Below the pieces are notes generated by a model. It did not search any database, was not told where the DNA came from, and saw only the letters and a list, made by a program, of their open reading frames with translations. A stretch of DNA of 64,000 bases from Druceiella hillmani (taxonomy: Eukaryota; Arthropoda; Insecta; Lepidoptera; Hepialidae), in the NCBI GenBank assembly GCA_039881145.1, contig JAYKKI010000023.1, positions 10,412,001 through 10,476,000 on the forward strand. Direction: 5' to 3'. Position 1 is the first letter of the stretch; every line of letters begins with the position of its first letter. The translations under genes were made by a program, and so were the position numbers. Below are positions 23,112-33,794 of this stretch, in pieces.

Positions 23112-23125
23112 GTTTACTGTACTGT

Positions 23126-23328
23126 TGACAAATATTGAATATATTTGGCGTTAATTTTGTAGAAATTAAATATTCACAATTAAATGAAACTACGTGATGT
23201 AGTATTATTTTCTACAATCTTTGCTAATATCCCACCTGAAGATGTTATAATACAACGAAACCTAGGTCGTGGTAAAGAAATTAAAGAAAGTAGAAATAAT
23301 ACTACATCACGTAGTTTCATTTAATTGT
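23126..23328 (-). mobile_element. Foldback element, copy 2, one arm mostly deleted
   Basis: The tail TTGAATATATTTGGCGTTAA starts at 23135, and the arm GAAACCTAGGTCGTGGTAAA runs to TTTCATTTAATTGT. The tail-side arm has lost most of its inner part: TAGTATTATTTTCTAC joins directly to AATCTTTGCTAATATC. Flanking direct repeats are GTTTACTGTACTGT (23112-23125) and GTTTACTATACTGT (23329-23342), 13 of 14 identical. Nine extra bases (TGACAAATA) sit between the left repeat and the tail. Confidence 0.78.
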
Positions 23329-23859
23329 GTTTACTATACTGTATTTAATTTGAGAATGTTTCGAATTTTTGCCTGTCGGTAGTGCCTGTTACTAGTTTTA
23401 TTTTATTTACACACGTATCACTTTAAAACTAATTAACAAATTTATATCAAGTTTCCACTTTAGTTTTTATTGAAGTCTTGAGAAGAAGATGACTATATCT
23501 TGATATTTAACATTCGTTGAAGTAAGAAATTGAAGAAAATTTATACCGATACGATTAACCGATGACCAGTAATCTTATTGTAACTATATAAAACAAGTAG
23601 TACACGTGAGCAAAGTCGATGGTAAAAAACCGTATTCAAAGTAACGAGATTACAGAAATGATAAGATGTAATGAGTACATCCTTCTAAAATTTAATTAAT
23701 AATGTTTCCTATAAAGCTCAAAGAATGGAAGGTAACAGGATACACTATTAACAGACGGCCATATTTTGGTGTGGGGAAGTAATAGAAAAAAGCCAACTAA
23801 CTCGTTACTTATACTTCCAGGCTGAGATTAAGCTATGCATCGCCAGTGAATCAAACAAA

Positions 23860-24190
23860 TTTTAGCCAAGCGCACCGAACTTTCACACACAAGAGGCGCG
23901 GCTAACGCATAAATCGCGGTGCTCACCGCAGCATAACGACAGGCGGAGGGCGGTCCGATGTGGTCAGTGACCGCCCGCCGCGCCGCTGTGACTAATCCCG
24001 ATGCGACCGACGATTGTTCTCACAGCGATCCCGAGACCCGTCTGCCTGCAAGTGTCCCACTCTATTTGTATTCGATGTCATTGTCACAGTTCTATCAATA
24101 ACTGGTATTTTTTTCATTGAAAGGGGCGCACGCTAGTATTTCGTAGGCGTCATTCGGGAATCGACAGGTTTACGCGCATCCGTTTGTCAG
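23860..24190. other. GC-rich island
   Basis: Strong CpG content (GGCGGAGGGCGGTCCGATG; GACCGCCCGCCGCGCCGC). GTGGTCAGTGACC forms a small dyad. No exon is supported. The composition fits a promoter-proximal or enhancer element. Confidence 0.35.
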
Positions 24191-24929
24191 TTAAACAAAT
24201 TCCAAAACCACAATAGAATATTTATAATAATATTTATTTCGATAATTTGAAAGTCAATAGAGGGCGGCTCTGTGAAAGAGATGGAGAACTACAATCGGTT
24301 CATTTTTAAAATACATAGGGCTAAATATATTTTAAAAATATCACTAAAAAAGGAAACGGGTATGTCGATAATGTATGGAAATGAAACGTTTTGTTTGAAA
24401 ATAGAAATAACAGTGCAATTTGAATGATCAAGAAAACTAAATTGACAAATGGAGTGAGAAATTAATACCACAAGATCACAATGTTTTAAAGGTAAAGTTT
24501 TCTATTAAGCTAGTTTGGTTATTTAGAAAGGGAATCAATGAAAATTCTTTAGGTAAGAGTGACAGGTGAATGATGTGAACGTCACTAAAAAAATATAATT
24601 TCTTGATATGAAAAAATATTAGCGCTTTTTTCAGTGAAGAAAATGAGGAGTCTTTGCCAGAAAGACTTTGGCGGGCATATGAGAGTTCATAAATAGACAT
24701 AAAGCCAAATTATCTAACCAACCTATACTGTAGAAAAATCCATATTTACAAATTCTTCATATCCCCAACAACACAATTTTATTGATTATGTGTTTACAAT
24801 TTACCTTAATTTATATGTTTATATTACAAATAACTGAAAATACTCCAAACCTCAATCCACAACAAATCCTTCACACCAAACAAACCATTACTTAAACCAA
24901 CAAGACACACCCAAACACCAAAATATCTT
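24191..24929. other. AT-rich DNA, no gene seen
   Basis: Two short minus-strand frames (24289-24471, 24476-24700) lack recognisable features. Confidence 0.4.
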
Positions 24930-25170
24930 CAAAGCGCACTGAACAATAAAGGAGATCACACGCGCCGGAACAAAACTGACACTCGACATACCGAACAGGC
25001 TGCCGGCGTGGCCGACCACAATATTTACCGTCAACAAAGTCGTATCTTCCAACGCCGACATTACGTGGACCGAAATAACAGAGGAAATCGAACTTGTTTC
25101 TCTCGTGCGCCATGGCGCCGCGCAGGCGATTGAAAACCTTCTTGGATATATTCACTGAAATACTAAATTC
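24930..25170. other. Segment open on both strands, possible exon, strand undecided
   Basis: On the plus strand a frame reads LTLDIPNRLPAWPTTIFTVN, then KVVSSNADITWTEITEEIEL, closing at a stop near 25158. On the minus strand a 100-codon frame (25194-24892) includes HERNKFDFLCYFGPRNVGVG and several cysteines (YCGRPRRQPVRYVECQFCSG). Both have varied residues and C/G-leaning third positions, and the segment is GC-richer than its flanks. I recognise neither protein, and clean splice sites are not evident. It may be one true exon with a mirror frame, or a conserved noncoding element. Confidence 0.3.
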
Positions 25171-26659
25171 GAAGAAGACTACGGAATGATACATCGAAGG
25201 TTCAGGTGTTTGATATTATAAATATACATATCAATATATTCAAAGCACATAACATCAACCAATACATAGTCAAATTGAAACGAATGAGGATATGAGACAT
25301 GTTTTTTTAAAATGATTTCGATACAGAAAATTAAGGTAACAGGGTATTTGACTATATTTTTTATTACTAAAATAGAATAAGTAATAACATTAAAAACGTT
25401 TAAAATAAAAATTTTCATTACAAAATTATAACGGCTTAAAAACTGACGAACTACGATTCGCGTGAAAACGCCGCATACAAAACACAATGAACTGGCTTGT
25501 GACATCACTGGCCAGTTATTTATCATTTATTATAAGAGAGTTTATTAAATATTTTTAGTATCTCGTTAAATATTGCGTTTAAGTTATATATTGCATATTA
25601 TAATTTTCTCATTTTTGTGTGTGGAAACTAAATTCATAATAACGTTTTCAATTTAATGAACAAAAAATTTACACTTTTCCTATTTAGAAGTTTCGATTAA
25701 TTGTATGGTATATGCATTATTTTTTTTCATTACAAGGTTTTTTTAAACCTACTCCACAGTTTTAAAACAAGTTTACAAAAAATATCGACATCCGTTAAAT
25801 ACCCTATTGCGATAAGGATCATTTTTCTCAAATAATTAATATATACAGAGAAAAAGTAATCATGAAAGACAGATGTACAAGGTAAGTTTAAAAAATTGGT
25901 TTTTAAAATTTTCAAATTGATTTACTTGAAAATTGTTAATTTTGAATATTAGACTTTTTCCGTCCGATGAGAGAATTTTCATTATCCAAAGTTACACTGA
26001 AAAATGTTATAAAAAATCTATTCGATCGAAAAATCGTTCTTCACTTCTGTGACTTTATTGCCGAGTAATAGGATATTACAATTTTGTCTACAATTTGCTC
26101 GAGTAGAGTAATTGGCTTGTCCAGTTATTAGCGACGATTATTTGTGAAGTATATAGTAATGGTTAATTATGTTTATTAATATGTCTTTAATGTATAAATA
26201 CTTAAGGCTGATTTTTCCAGGAGCAATATCCAGTAAAACAAAGCGTAAAGTAAAAAATATATATTGTGGAAGACTACATACAACAGATTGTGAATACAAT
26301 GAAAAAACAGTTAAAAATATAACAAATAAAATAGCAAACAAACAAAAAGTAAAATACAACAGTCGTTAATAAAAAATATATTGTCAATATAAAAGGAGAG
26401 GGGCAGGATACAGCAGGCAAAATTAGGGAGGGGACCATGCGAAGTTACGTATGGGAGTTATGTCAGGAATTTTTTTCAGACGACCTTTAAAATAATGCGC
26501 GTTGGTTTTATTTCGAAAAAATACAGTTTTCCTAAGGAGATCATAACATTTGTGAATAGAGCTTGAGAAAACTCACAGATCGCTGAATGTTTAATAAGGC
26601 TTTACGAAAGTGAATAATAAATTAATTAATCGTTGTTAGCACTTAAAATACAAAAATAT
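25171..26659. other. AT-rich DNA, no gene seen
   Basis: Several 60-115-codon frames on both strands (25179-25526, 25730-25915, 26138-26369) are AT-driven, mutually overlapping and featureless. Confidence 0.45.
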
Positions 26660-27600
26660 TGAAAAAATACTCTTTACACCAGATATACAGTTTGTATGTA
26701 TATTTGTGGAGATATTACAGTATTATTATGAACGTAAGCCAAAATAAATTACGTTATTTGCTGACGCGACAAATCGGGCAGGACACATTAAGGTTAATAG
26801 GCTTTCCTAATGTTACAATATTAAGAACAAAGAAAAGGAATAACGAATAACAAGTAATGTGTTGAATTAAAATAAAGAGATTATTTGCCTTATTTATGTA
26901 CATACTATCCTACTTATATAATTGATTAAATAATGTGTAAAATAATCTTTACGCTTAATGTATAGTTTACCTAATAGTTCCCTTTTTAATAATATTGTAG
27001 TATCTCTAGAAATATATATCCGAACTTTACTACACGTATAGTTTGGATGTATATTTCTAGAGATACTACAATATTATTAAAAAGGTAAATCAAATAAATC
27101 ACGTTGTTTTCGACGCGACGAATCGAGCAAGACACTGATATTAAGTTTACTGAAGTTACGTTATTAAGAATAGCAAAAAAGAATTACAAAACAGTTCACG
27201 TGTTGAATTCTTGGTATTTATTAAAATAACAATATTACTTACCTTTCTTATCTATATACTTACTATTCTACTTATATAATTGATTAAATTATATGTAAAT
27301 TAGTCTTATGCTTCATATATAGTTTAGACGAATATGTCTAGAGATACTACAGTATTATTAAAATGTAAACTAAATTAAATTGTGTTGTTTGTTGACGTGA
27401 CGAATTAAAGGGAGACTTTAACATTAATAGGCTTTTCTAATATTACATTATTATGAACAGAGAAAATGAATCACAATGCAAAAGGTCATGCGTTTAATAG
27501 TTGGTATTTATTAAAATAAAGAGATTAACCTCAAACCTCATTTATTTATATACCTATTATTTTGCTTATATAATTTATTAAATAATATGTAACCTCGCAT
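26660..27600 (+). repeat. Diverged tandem repeat, three units of ~280-355 bp
   Basis: Each unit starts near TATAGTTTGGATGTATATTT (26684, 27038 and 27318). It then carries GAGATACTACAATATTATTA, a GACGCGACRAATC phrase, a TTTACTGAAGTTACG- or GGCTTTYCTAATRTTAC-like block, TTGGTATTTATTAAAATAA and CTTATATAATTGATTAAAT. Spacing differs (354 then 280 bp) because an inverted piece lies between units 1 and 2. A partial fourth copy is at 28965-29095. Confidence 0.8.
26981..27085. other. Long hairpin, 45-bp arms, 15-nt loop
   Basis: Arm 26981-27025 (from CCTTTTTAATAATATTGTAG) and arm 27041-27085 (to ATATTATTAAAAAGG) are reverse complements at 43 of 45 positions. It sits at the unit 1/unit 2 boundary of the tandem repeat and probably arose by inverted duplication of a unit start. 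A transcript across it would form a near-perfect duplex. Confidence 0.92.
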
Positions 27601-28670
27601 TTCTAAAATTAAAATAAATTGCGAATTAAATAATTCGCAGGTTAGTAAAAATTGCACTTAATTTCTGAATGCGCTTATGGTTGTTGTTGTTGGAACCGAA
27701 CCTAGCTGTTTATGAATACTGGATTCAGAGTCGTTTCTTGTAATGAGATGTTGAAGCGCAGCAAATTAGCCCATTGTCAAAAAGAAATGGTAACCTCCTG
27801 TTTATAATCCTCTGACAGACGAACAAACGAGTTGTATCATATCAGTAGAACCCCTTCACAAAAATCGTATCTCACACATAAGATATCGCTATATTCAAAG
27901 CAAATGTCGACAATATACATAAACCAATCCACACTCGATGACATCAACATATCAATACACGTTAATATCAAATCCCTCACGGAGCATTGTACTTACATAT
28001 AAAGGCTTTATTAAAGTGACGCTGGTCGCCAGTGCTGTTCGTATGCCGGGCATGTTATTAATGCATTTCACTGCAGGCAGTGCGGTCAATTGCAGTCGTG
28101 TCTTATAATTTAACAGCCACTATTAAATAGGTCGATTTTATAGAATATAATTTGCTAACCAAAGGGAAACCAACATTCAACGTTTGTTGTATACGTATGT
28201 ACCTAATGTTTACGTAGTGGATTGTCAAATTTTTTAATCAAGCAAAAACCTATATAAAAATAACAAAACGATTACCTATATTACTTTTACAGCAATAAAA
28301 GGGTAAAAGGGAGTTACAAACTTGTTAAGATGATAGATAGCATAACTTTTAAGCCTCTACTACTGTTAGACGTGTAATGTCAGTCGGAAAAAGTACGTTA
28401 CGTAATTTTGCGATATAGAGAAGTAATTATAGTTCAGTGAAAGGTTTTAATAAATAAATTGTCCTAATTACAAAAATAAATTACCTACAAAACTATATAC
28501 ATCGTATTACTATATAACTGCAGTAACCTTGTTCGTGAGCTAAACGAAGAAAAAACAAGTCGAAGTAATAAGATACATCTGGAGCTAATCTCGGTTTTTG
28601 TTTGTATTTTGATACCCAACCTATAAAACTGTCATCATTAAGATTGAATTAAGGATTTATCGAGTTTCGT
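27601..28670. other. AT-rich DNA with a small mixed-composition patch
   Basis: No gene seen. 28010-28110 is slightly GC-richer (GACGCTGGTCGCCAGTGCTG, itself partly palindromic). Confidence 0.4.
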
Positions 28671-28964
28671 AATTCATTAATAATAAATAAACCATAAAGT
28701 GTTATAAGATACAGACATAATGCAATTTGAGGCGTTCCGATTACTTCTGTATATAGATCTATCTAAAAAACATGTTTTGCGTCTTTACTTACAAAACTTC
28801 CCGTTCGAGTTTTGTTCGGGCAAAAACGGACCATGACTGTAATATGTTTTAATGTCTCTTTATATATAATAACAATAATTTATGGTTAATTTATAACACT
28901 AAACCAATACACCATTGTGTGCTTTAGTCGAGCACAGAGCTGTTCAGTTGATTAAATAAACATA
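28671..28964 (+). repeat. Direct duplication, copy 1
   Basis: Matches 29119-29400 throughout: AATTCATTAATAATAAATAA, GCAATTTGAGGCGTTCCGAT, AACTTCCCGTTCGAGTTTTG, CCAATACACCATTGTGTGCT, ending GATTAAATAAACATA. There are modest indels and substitutions (294 versus 282 bp). Confidence 0.93.
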
Positions 28965-29118
28965 GGTATATATTTATTTAATCGAGCAAGATATTAATAT
29001 TAAGTTTACTGAAGTTACGTAATTATGAACAGCAAAAAATAATTACAAACCAGTTCACGTGTTGAATTTTTGGTATTTATTAAAAAATATTATTATTTAT
29101 TAATAATTCATTACAAAA
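28965..29118 (+). repeat. Partial copy of the ~300-bp tandem unit between the duplicates
   Basis: AATCGAGCAAGATATTAATA, TTAAGTTTACTGAAGTTACG and CAGTTCACGTGTTGAATTTT match 27120-27240. The duplication and this family are therefore interleaved, suggesting one large ancestral unit. Confidence 0.8.
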
Positions 29119-29400
29119 AATTCATTAATAATAAATAAACCATAAAGTGTTATAAGATACAAACATAATGCAATTTGAGGCGTTCCGATTACTTCTGTAT
29201 ACAGAGCTATGTAAAAACATATTTTGGGTCTTTATTTGCAAAACTTCCCGTTCGAGTTTTGTTCGGGCAAAAACGGGCCATGTTTTATTATCTCTTTATA
29301 TATAATAACATTAATTTCCAGTTCATTAATAACTCTAAACCAATACACCATTGTGTGCTTTAGTCGAGCATAGAGCTGTTTAATTGATTAAATAAACATA
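29119..29400 (+). repeat. Direct duplication, copy 2
   Basis: Partner of 28671-28964. A 62-codon plus-strand frame inside it is broken in the first copy, so it is not conserved coding sequence. Confidence 0.93.
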
Positions 29401-30080
29401 TACGAGTACCTACTGCATATCGAAATTACATTTAATGAAACAAAATAACTACATCATCCCCAGCTAGACAATTAAGTTCGGGCAATCGTGTAACTTGACT
29501 AACAACAGATCTTCTGGGGCGCAGAACTATATGCGAATCTACTTACAGAGTAACTCGGGACAATATTTCGAAGACGGGTGTCGAGCACTCCTCTATATAG
29601 GTTATTACACTAGTGAAACTCGGTAGTAAGTCAGCGTCTTCTCGCCGCGAAACAACGAGCAAGACGCGGTCGATCGTCCAAACCAATACAAAACAGTATT
29701 CCCGTGTAATTTATATGCTAATTTCTAGAATTGGAATGTATAATTTTAGGCGTTATAGACCGTGCGGATCATATGTACGAACGAGCTATCTAGCACCGCA
29801 AGTGTTATCTGAGCAAACTTTAGTAAAATATGAGAATGGATATAAATATCATTATTTTTTTCCTCATTATAACTCTCATATCCAACGACCTTTATAGATC
29901 ATCAATGTAATGACTAAAGTAGTAGTCCGTTTTTTGCAATTTATGACAGCGGGACACATCCGAATAATAGCTGTCATTGGGGCTAAGTTTTGTTAAAACT
30001 GTCAATGAAACAGAAATGAATATTATATATAGTATGAATTAGTATATCATTTCGTTATGTCTACTAACTTCCTATGGATT
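29401..30080. other. Mixed DNA, no gene supported
   Basis: A 94-codon frame (29613-29897) starts in a GC-richer patch (CGTCTTCTCGCCGCGAAACA) but becomes AT-rich with no motif. I do not call it. Confidence 0.35.
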
Positions 30081-30630
30081 TATTTAACTTTCGGGTCTAA
30101 TCTATATTCGAATATATATTGTTGTTTCACTTCCGACGTATAATCTTTTACATATGCCACATCGATAAAACACATGTCTATTCCAACGAGTAAATACTTT
30201 CAGTTCTAATCTATATTCGAATATACATTGTTGTTTCACTTCCGACGTATAATCTTTTACATATGCCACATCGATAGACACATGTTTATTTCAACGAGTA
30301 AATACTTTAAGTTCTAATCTATATTCGAATATACATTGTTGTTTCACTTCCGACGTATAATCTTTTACACATGCCACATCGATAGACACATGTTTATTCC
30401 AACGAGTAAATACTTTAATTTCTAATCTATATTCGAATATACATTGTTGTTTCACTTCCGACGTATAATCTTTTACATATGCCACATCGATAGACACATG
30501 TTTATTCCAACGAGTAAATACTTTTAGTTCTAATCTATATTCGAATATACATTGTTGTTTCACTTCCGACGTATGATCTTTTACATATGCCACATCAAAT
30601 AGACATATGTTTATTCCAACGAGTAAATAG
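30081..30630 (-). repeat. 108-bp minisatellite, about five units, open in frame on the minus strand
   Basis: TAAATACTTT recurs at 30191, 30299, 30407, 30515 and 30624, so the period is 108 bp (109 for the last). Because 108 is a multiple of three, the minus strand has a repeating 36-residue frame (RWNKHVSIDVAYVKDYTSEV, then KQQCIFEYRLELKVFT). It is broken by a TGA at the 30291 copy boundary and by one-base indels in the first and last units. The frame may simply reflect a period divisible by three. Confidence 0.93.
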
Positions 30631-30937
30631 ATAATGTACATATTTATTAATTACTTTTAATTGGGACGTGGTCTACACGAAATGTTGATCATCCTTTCAT
30701 TGGCAAATTTTATTCTATAAAAATTTTTAAATTACGTACTTAATCTTTATCGCTATTTATACTTATAACTCTACTTGCCAATGATTATTCAAAGCAGACC
30801 GGTAAACGTCCATTAAAATGTGGAGCAAAGGTATTGTGGAAAAAGAAAAAAAATAAATGGCTTCATACCAAATTCAATCTGTTTTCTCTCTTAACGATGT
30901 TTATGTCTGCAAGCGAAGCACAATTCAAAAGCGGAAT

Positions 30938-30955
30938 TATATATATATATATGTG

Positions 30956-31022
<67 letters not shown>
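30938..31022. repeat. (TA)n microsatellite with TG interruptions
   Basis: About 85 bp of TA repeat with ATGTGTATAT and ATGTAT interruptions. Long frames across it on both strands (30834-31304, 30857-31045, 30863-31123) are repeat artefacts. Confidence 0.97.
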
Positions 31023-31089
31023 TGGTCAACAGTTCCGCTGTTTAAATTAATTGGATTGAATACAATACATATATACAATGAAACTAACT

Positions 31090-31560
31090 TATTAACTAAA
31101 CAGCATGCGGCGCACCGCAGCAAAAACAGCAGAACACATCTCGCCGCAACACGGCTGGCTCCGTGCCCGGCAACAACGTATGCCCCGGCACGCTCCCGAC
31201 ATCCACAATTAACATCGCGCTCGGGCAGACGCTCGACACGCGACCCACTAATTTATATGGTAATTCGCAATAATGGAGGCTTTAAGATCAATCTAGTAAT
31301 TTAGTGCGGCGTATCGCCCCGTCTCGGGGGAGCGGGCCCTTTATCGAATTACGGGCGGCGCCCGACAGACACTCGATTAGGTCGACCCGAACCGGCCCTT
31401 TCTCTAATGATTTGCACGGCCGGCGCGTGTCATTAGTGCAATTCACCGGTCAATATTGACCCGGACGGACGCATTCGGATAGGCTTATCGGCACTATTTA
31501 CATTTGCCCTAATGTGATTTAATTCCATTACCGCGTTGCCCGATGGCCTTTTGCTGCTCG
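31090..31560. promoter_or_regulatory. GC-rich island dense in homeodomain-type cores
   Basis: CpG-rich DNA carrying many TAAT/ATTA cores: CCACTAATTTATATGG, GGTAATTCGCAATAATGG, ATCGAATTACGGGCGG, TCTAATGATTTGCACGG, GTCATTAGTGCAATTC. Coding frames do not persist. The mixture resembles developmental enhancers in insects. I infer regulation from motif density and composition alone. Confidence 0.45.
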
Positions 31561-32199
31561 TTGTTGTAGAGATATTAGTGCACGAATCAAACAAAAGGTA
31601 TTAGGGCACGGATTGCTTGGATCAAGTAGTACTAATACAAAATACTGTTTAGCATTATTTATAATATTCCTAATGTTTGATTTTTTTTGGATACGCTTTC
31701 TTGACAAAATCACGTTTAATTAAAAATGTATGATTAACATGTCATATTTATAACGTGTTTTAAACTTATGTGAAATAATTTTGCAATCACATATTAATTC
31801 TATAAAGTCGAGTCAAAAGATTCGATGACGTCAATATATTATTATGTACAAGTGTTGCGATATACTTAGGTATGTCTCAGACAATTCACTTAAGACAAAA
31901 ATTTTAAGAATTCTAAAAGTTTTGTCTTCATTTGGTTTATGATATAATTATACTTGAGTTTATAAAATACACTAGATACATTTTAATTTAAGAAGTTATA
32001 CAATATTCTTAATAGAGACAAAAATATTAGTGAACGTGGAATTTATATTCGTATCAAATAATAAGTATCAATAAATACAACGGCCTACATAAATAACGGT
32101 CATATAAATCCTCTGCAAGAACAAAATTACATACCGACCGAACCAAAAGTATTGACACAAATATCCAATTACCGAGTTACGATGTCACGGTCGTTAAAC
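31561..32199. other. AT-rich DNA, no gene seen
   Basis: Nothing supportable. Confidence 0.4.
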
Positions 32200-32620
32200 T
32201 TATAATGCACGCCCGTCACATGCGGACGTGCAAGCAATCGACGTCGTCGGTAGTACTCGAACCGAGCTCTTCAAATCACTACACATAAATAAACCCGCCT
32301 GGCACGGAGCTAAATACCTATCCGACTACTTAACTGTTACCGGTCAATATCGCCGTCGAAAGCAAATACCGAAAGAGATAGTGAACGAAAGCAAAGTAAA
32401 AAATGCCAGTCCATAAATCGCGGAGGTAAATAAATCGCCGTAACGCCAGTGATAGGGGCGAGGCGGGGGCGGGCGGACGGACATCGTGACCGCGTATCAC
32501 GCTCCGACTTAACAGGTCGTGAAACCGCAAACGTGGCTGCTTTTCTAACATTACTCGTGTAATTTTGCTCGCAAATAAATATGACGGTTGCTCTCGCGTC
32601 GAACGAGAATTGAATGTTTA
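32200..32620. other. GC-rich island, partly open on the plus strand
   Basis: A plus-strand 62-codon frame (32228-32416) has varied residues (KPAWHGAKYLSDYLTVTGQY) and ends at a stop. The following part is GGGGCGAGGCGGGGGCGGGC-like and open on the minus strand in two registers. I recognise no protein and see no clear splice sites. A regulatory island is the safer reading. Confidence 0.3.
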
Positions 32621-33499
32621 CAGCAAGCATTTGAATACATGTTATTTATAAGCCGATAGCCAATTTGTGTCGTTTTATTAGGACGTTTAGTACGTTTTCG
32701 GAAATTTTAAATGAATACAAACTATTTGGATTGTAACATTTTTCTTCTAGACATATTTAAATAGAGAATATCTATAGGTATGTTTAACCTGAGAATGCGT
32801 TGGAGACTACAGTATATTATATATCGTGGTGGAGGCCACCGTATATCGTGTTGAAGGCTACCGTATATTAAATATGTTCCGATAAAATCGAACGTCATGC
32901 TAAGAGATAACATCTAATGAGGCAATCTGACAGTTCTAGGATTTCGTTTTATCAGCCATATTTTTTCATAGCTATTCATAATCACAACATTGTGTTTGAA
33001 ATAAAATATGATACAAGACAAAAATTTGTATATCATGAAATATGTCGACATTGATATTAATTGGAAGTCAAGAAGACTTATTATAATCAATAATGTTAAT
33101 CTATATTATGACGTGACCTACATAGGCCACCATATTGGGGTAACAAAGATTTTGGTAAATAAAGTGTTAGTATTGATAATTTTCTTCCCCTTAGAAATCA
33201 TTAGTTATTTCGTTTATAGTTATATTTAAAAAAAATCAGCCCAGTGCGAATCTCATGCTCCGAGGGTTCTGTGCCTGTATAATTTAAAGTCGTATGAAAT
33301 TTAACACAATATCTGTATATTTTTTAATTTAATAAACGTAGTGTTTTGTATTTTAAGAGTAATTTCAGATACCTCAGGTATTTGGGTTATCAAGATGCGC
33401 CTGGCAGCAAAAACGCTCTAAATTTGGCAATTTTGTGAGTTTTCCACGCTGTTACTTTTTTGCGAATAAAATTTCAAAAAAATATGTGTGTACTTAACT
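32621..33499. other. AT-rich DNA, no gene seen
   Basis: Small local repeat near 32815-32875: ATATATCGTGGTGGAGGC, TATATCGTGTTGAAGGC and a related start, about 30 bp apart. No gene. Confidence 0.45.
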
Positions 33500-33794
33500 C
33501 ATCCCTTTCCACAATTAAATGAAACTACGTGATGTAGTATTATTTCTACTTTCTTTAAGTTCTTTACCTTAAAGAAAGTAGAAATAATACTACAGAGTAC
33601 GTAATACTCTAGACATATTTTACTAGTTGAGGTCGTAACATCTTCAGGTGGGCTATTTGTAATACAACGAAACCTAGGTCGTGGTAAAGAAATTAAATAA
33701 AGTAGAAATAATACTACATCACGTAGTTTCATTTAATTGTGAATAATGAATTTCTACAAAATTAACGCCAAATATGTTCAACATCCCTTTCCAC
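33500..33794 (+). mobile_element. Foldback element, copy 3, internally rearranged, with 13-bp direct repeats
   Basis: Starts AATTAAATGAAACTACGTGA and ends in the tail ATTAACGCCAAATATGTTCA A. Both sides carry an identical 13-mer CATCCCTTTCCAC (33500-33512 and 33782-33794). Inside, after GTTCTTTACC, the normal ACGACCTAGG sequence is replaced. First comes a 26-bp inverted copy (33569-33594) of the element's own 33533-33558. Then comes a 40-bp segment (33595-33634) that is the exact reverse complement of 34956-34995. After that the ordinary arm resumes at GTAACATCTTCAGGTGG. The minus-strand frame across it is an artefact. Confidence 0.85.

Noticed and set aside
24120..24150. Second Helitron end (CACGCTAGT)
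   Set aside because: It has CTAGT but no hairpin at the expected distance upstream.
30834..31304. 156-codon frame, the longest in the window
   Set aside because: It is held open by a (TA)n microsatellite (Tyr-Ile repeats) and runs into a GC-rich island without any domain. Frames on the other strand and in another register are equally open across the same repeat.
32228..32416. 62-codon plus-strand frame in a GC island
   Set aside because: The peptide looks protein-like but has no recognised family and no splice signals. Kept only as a note in the island entry.
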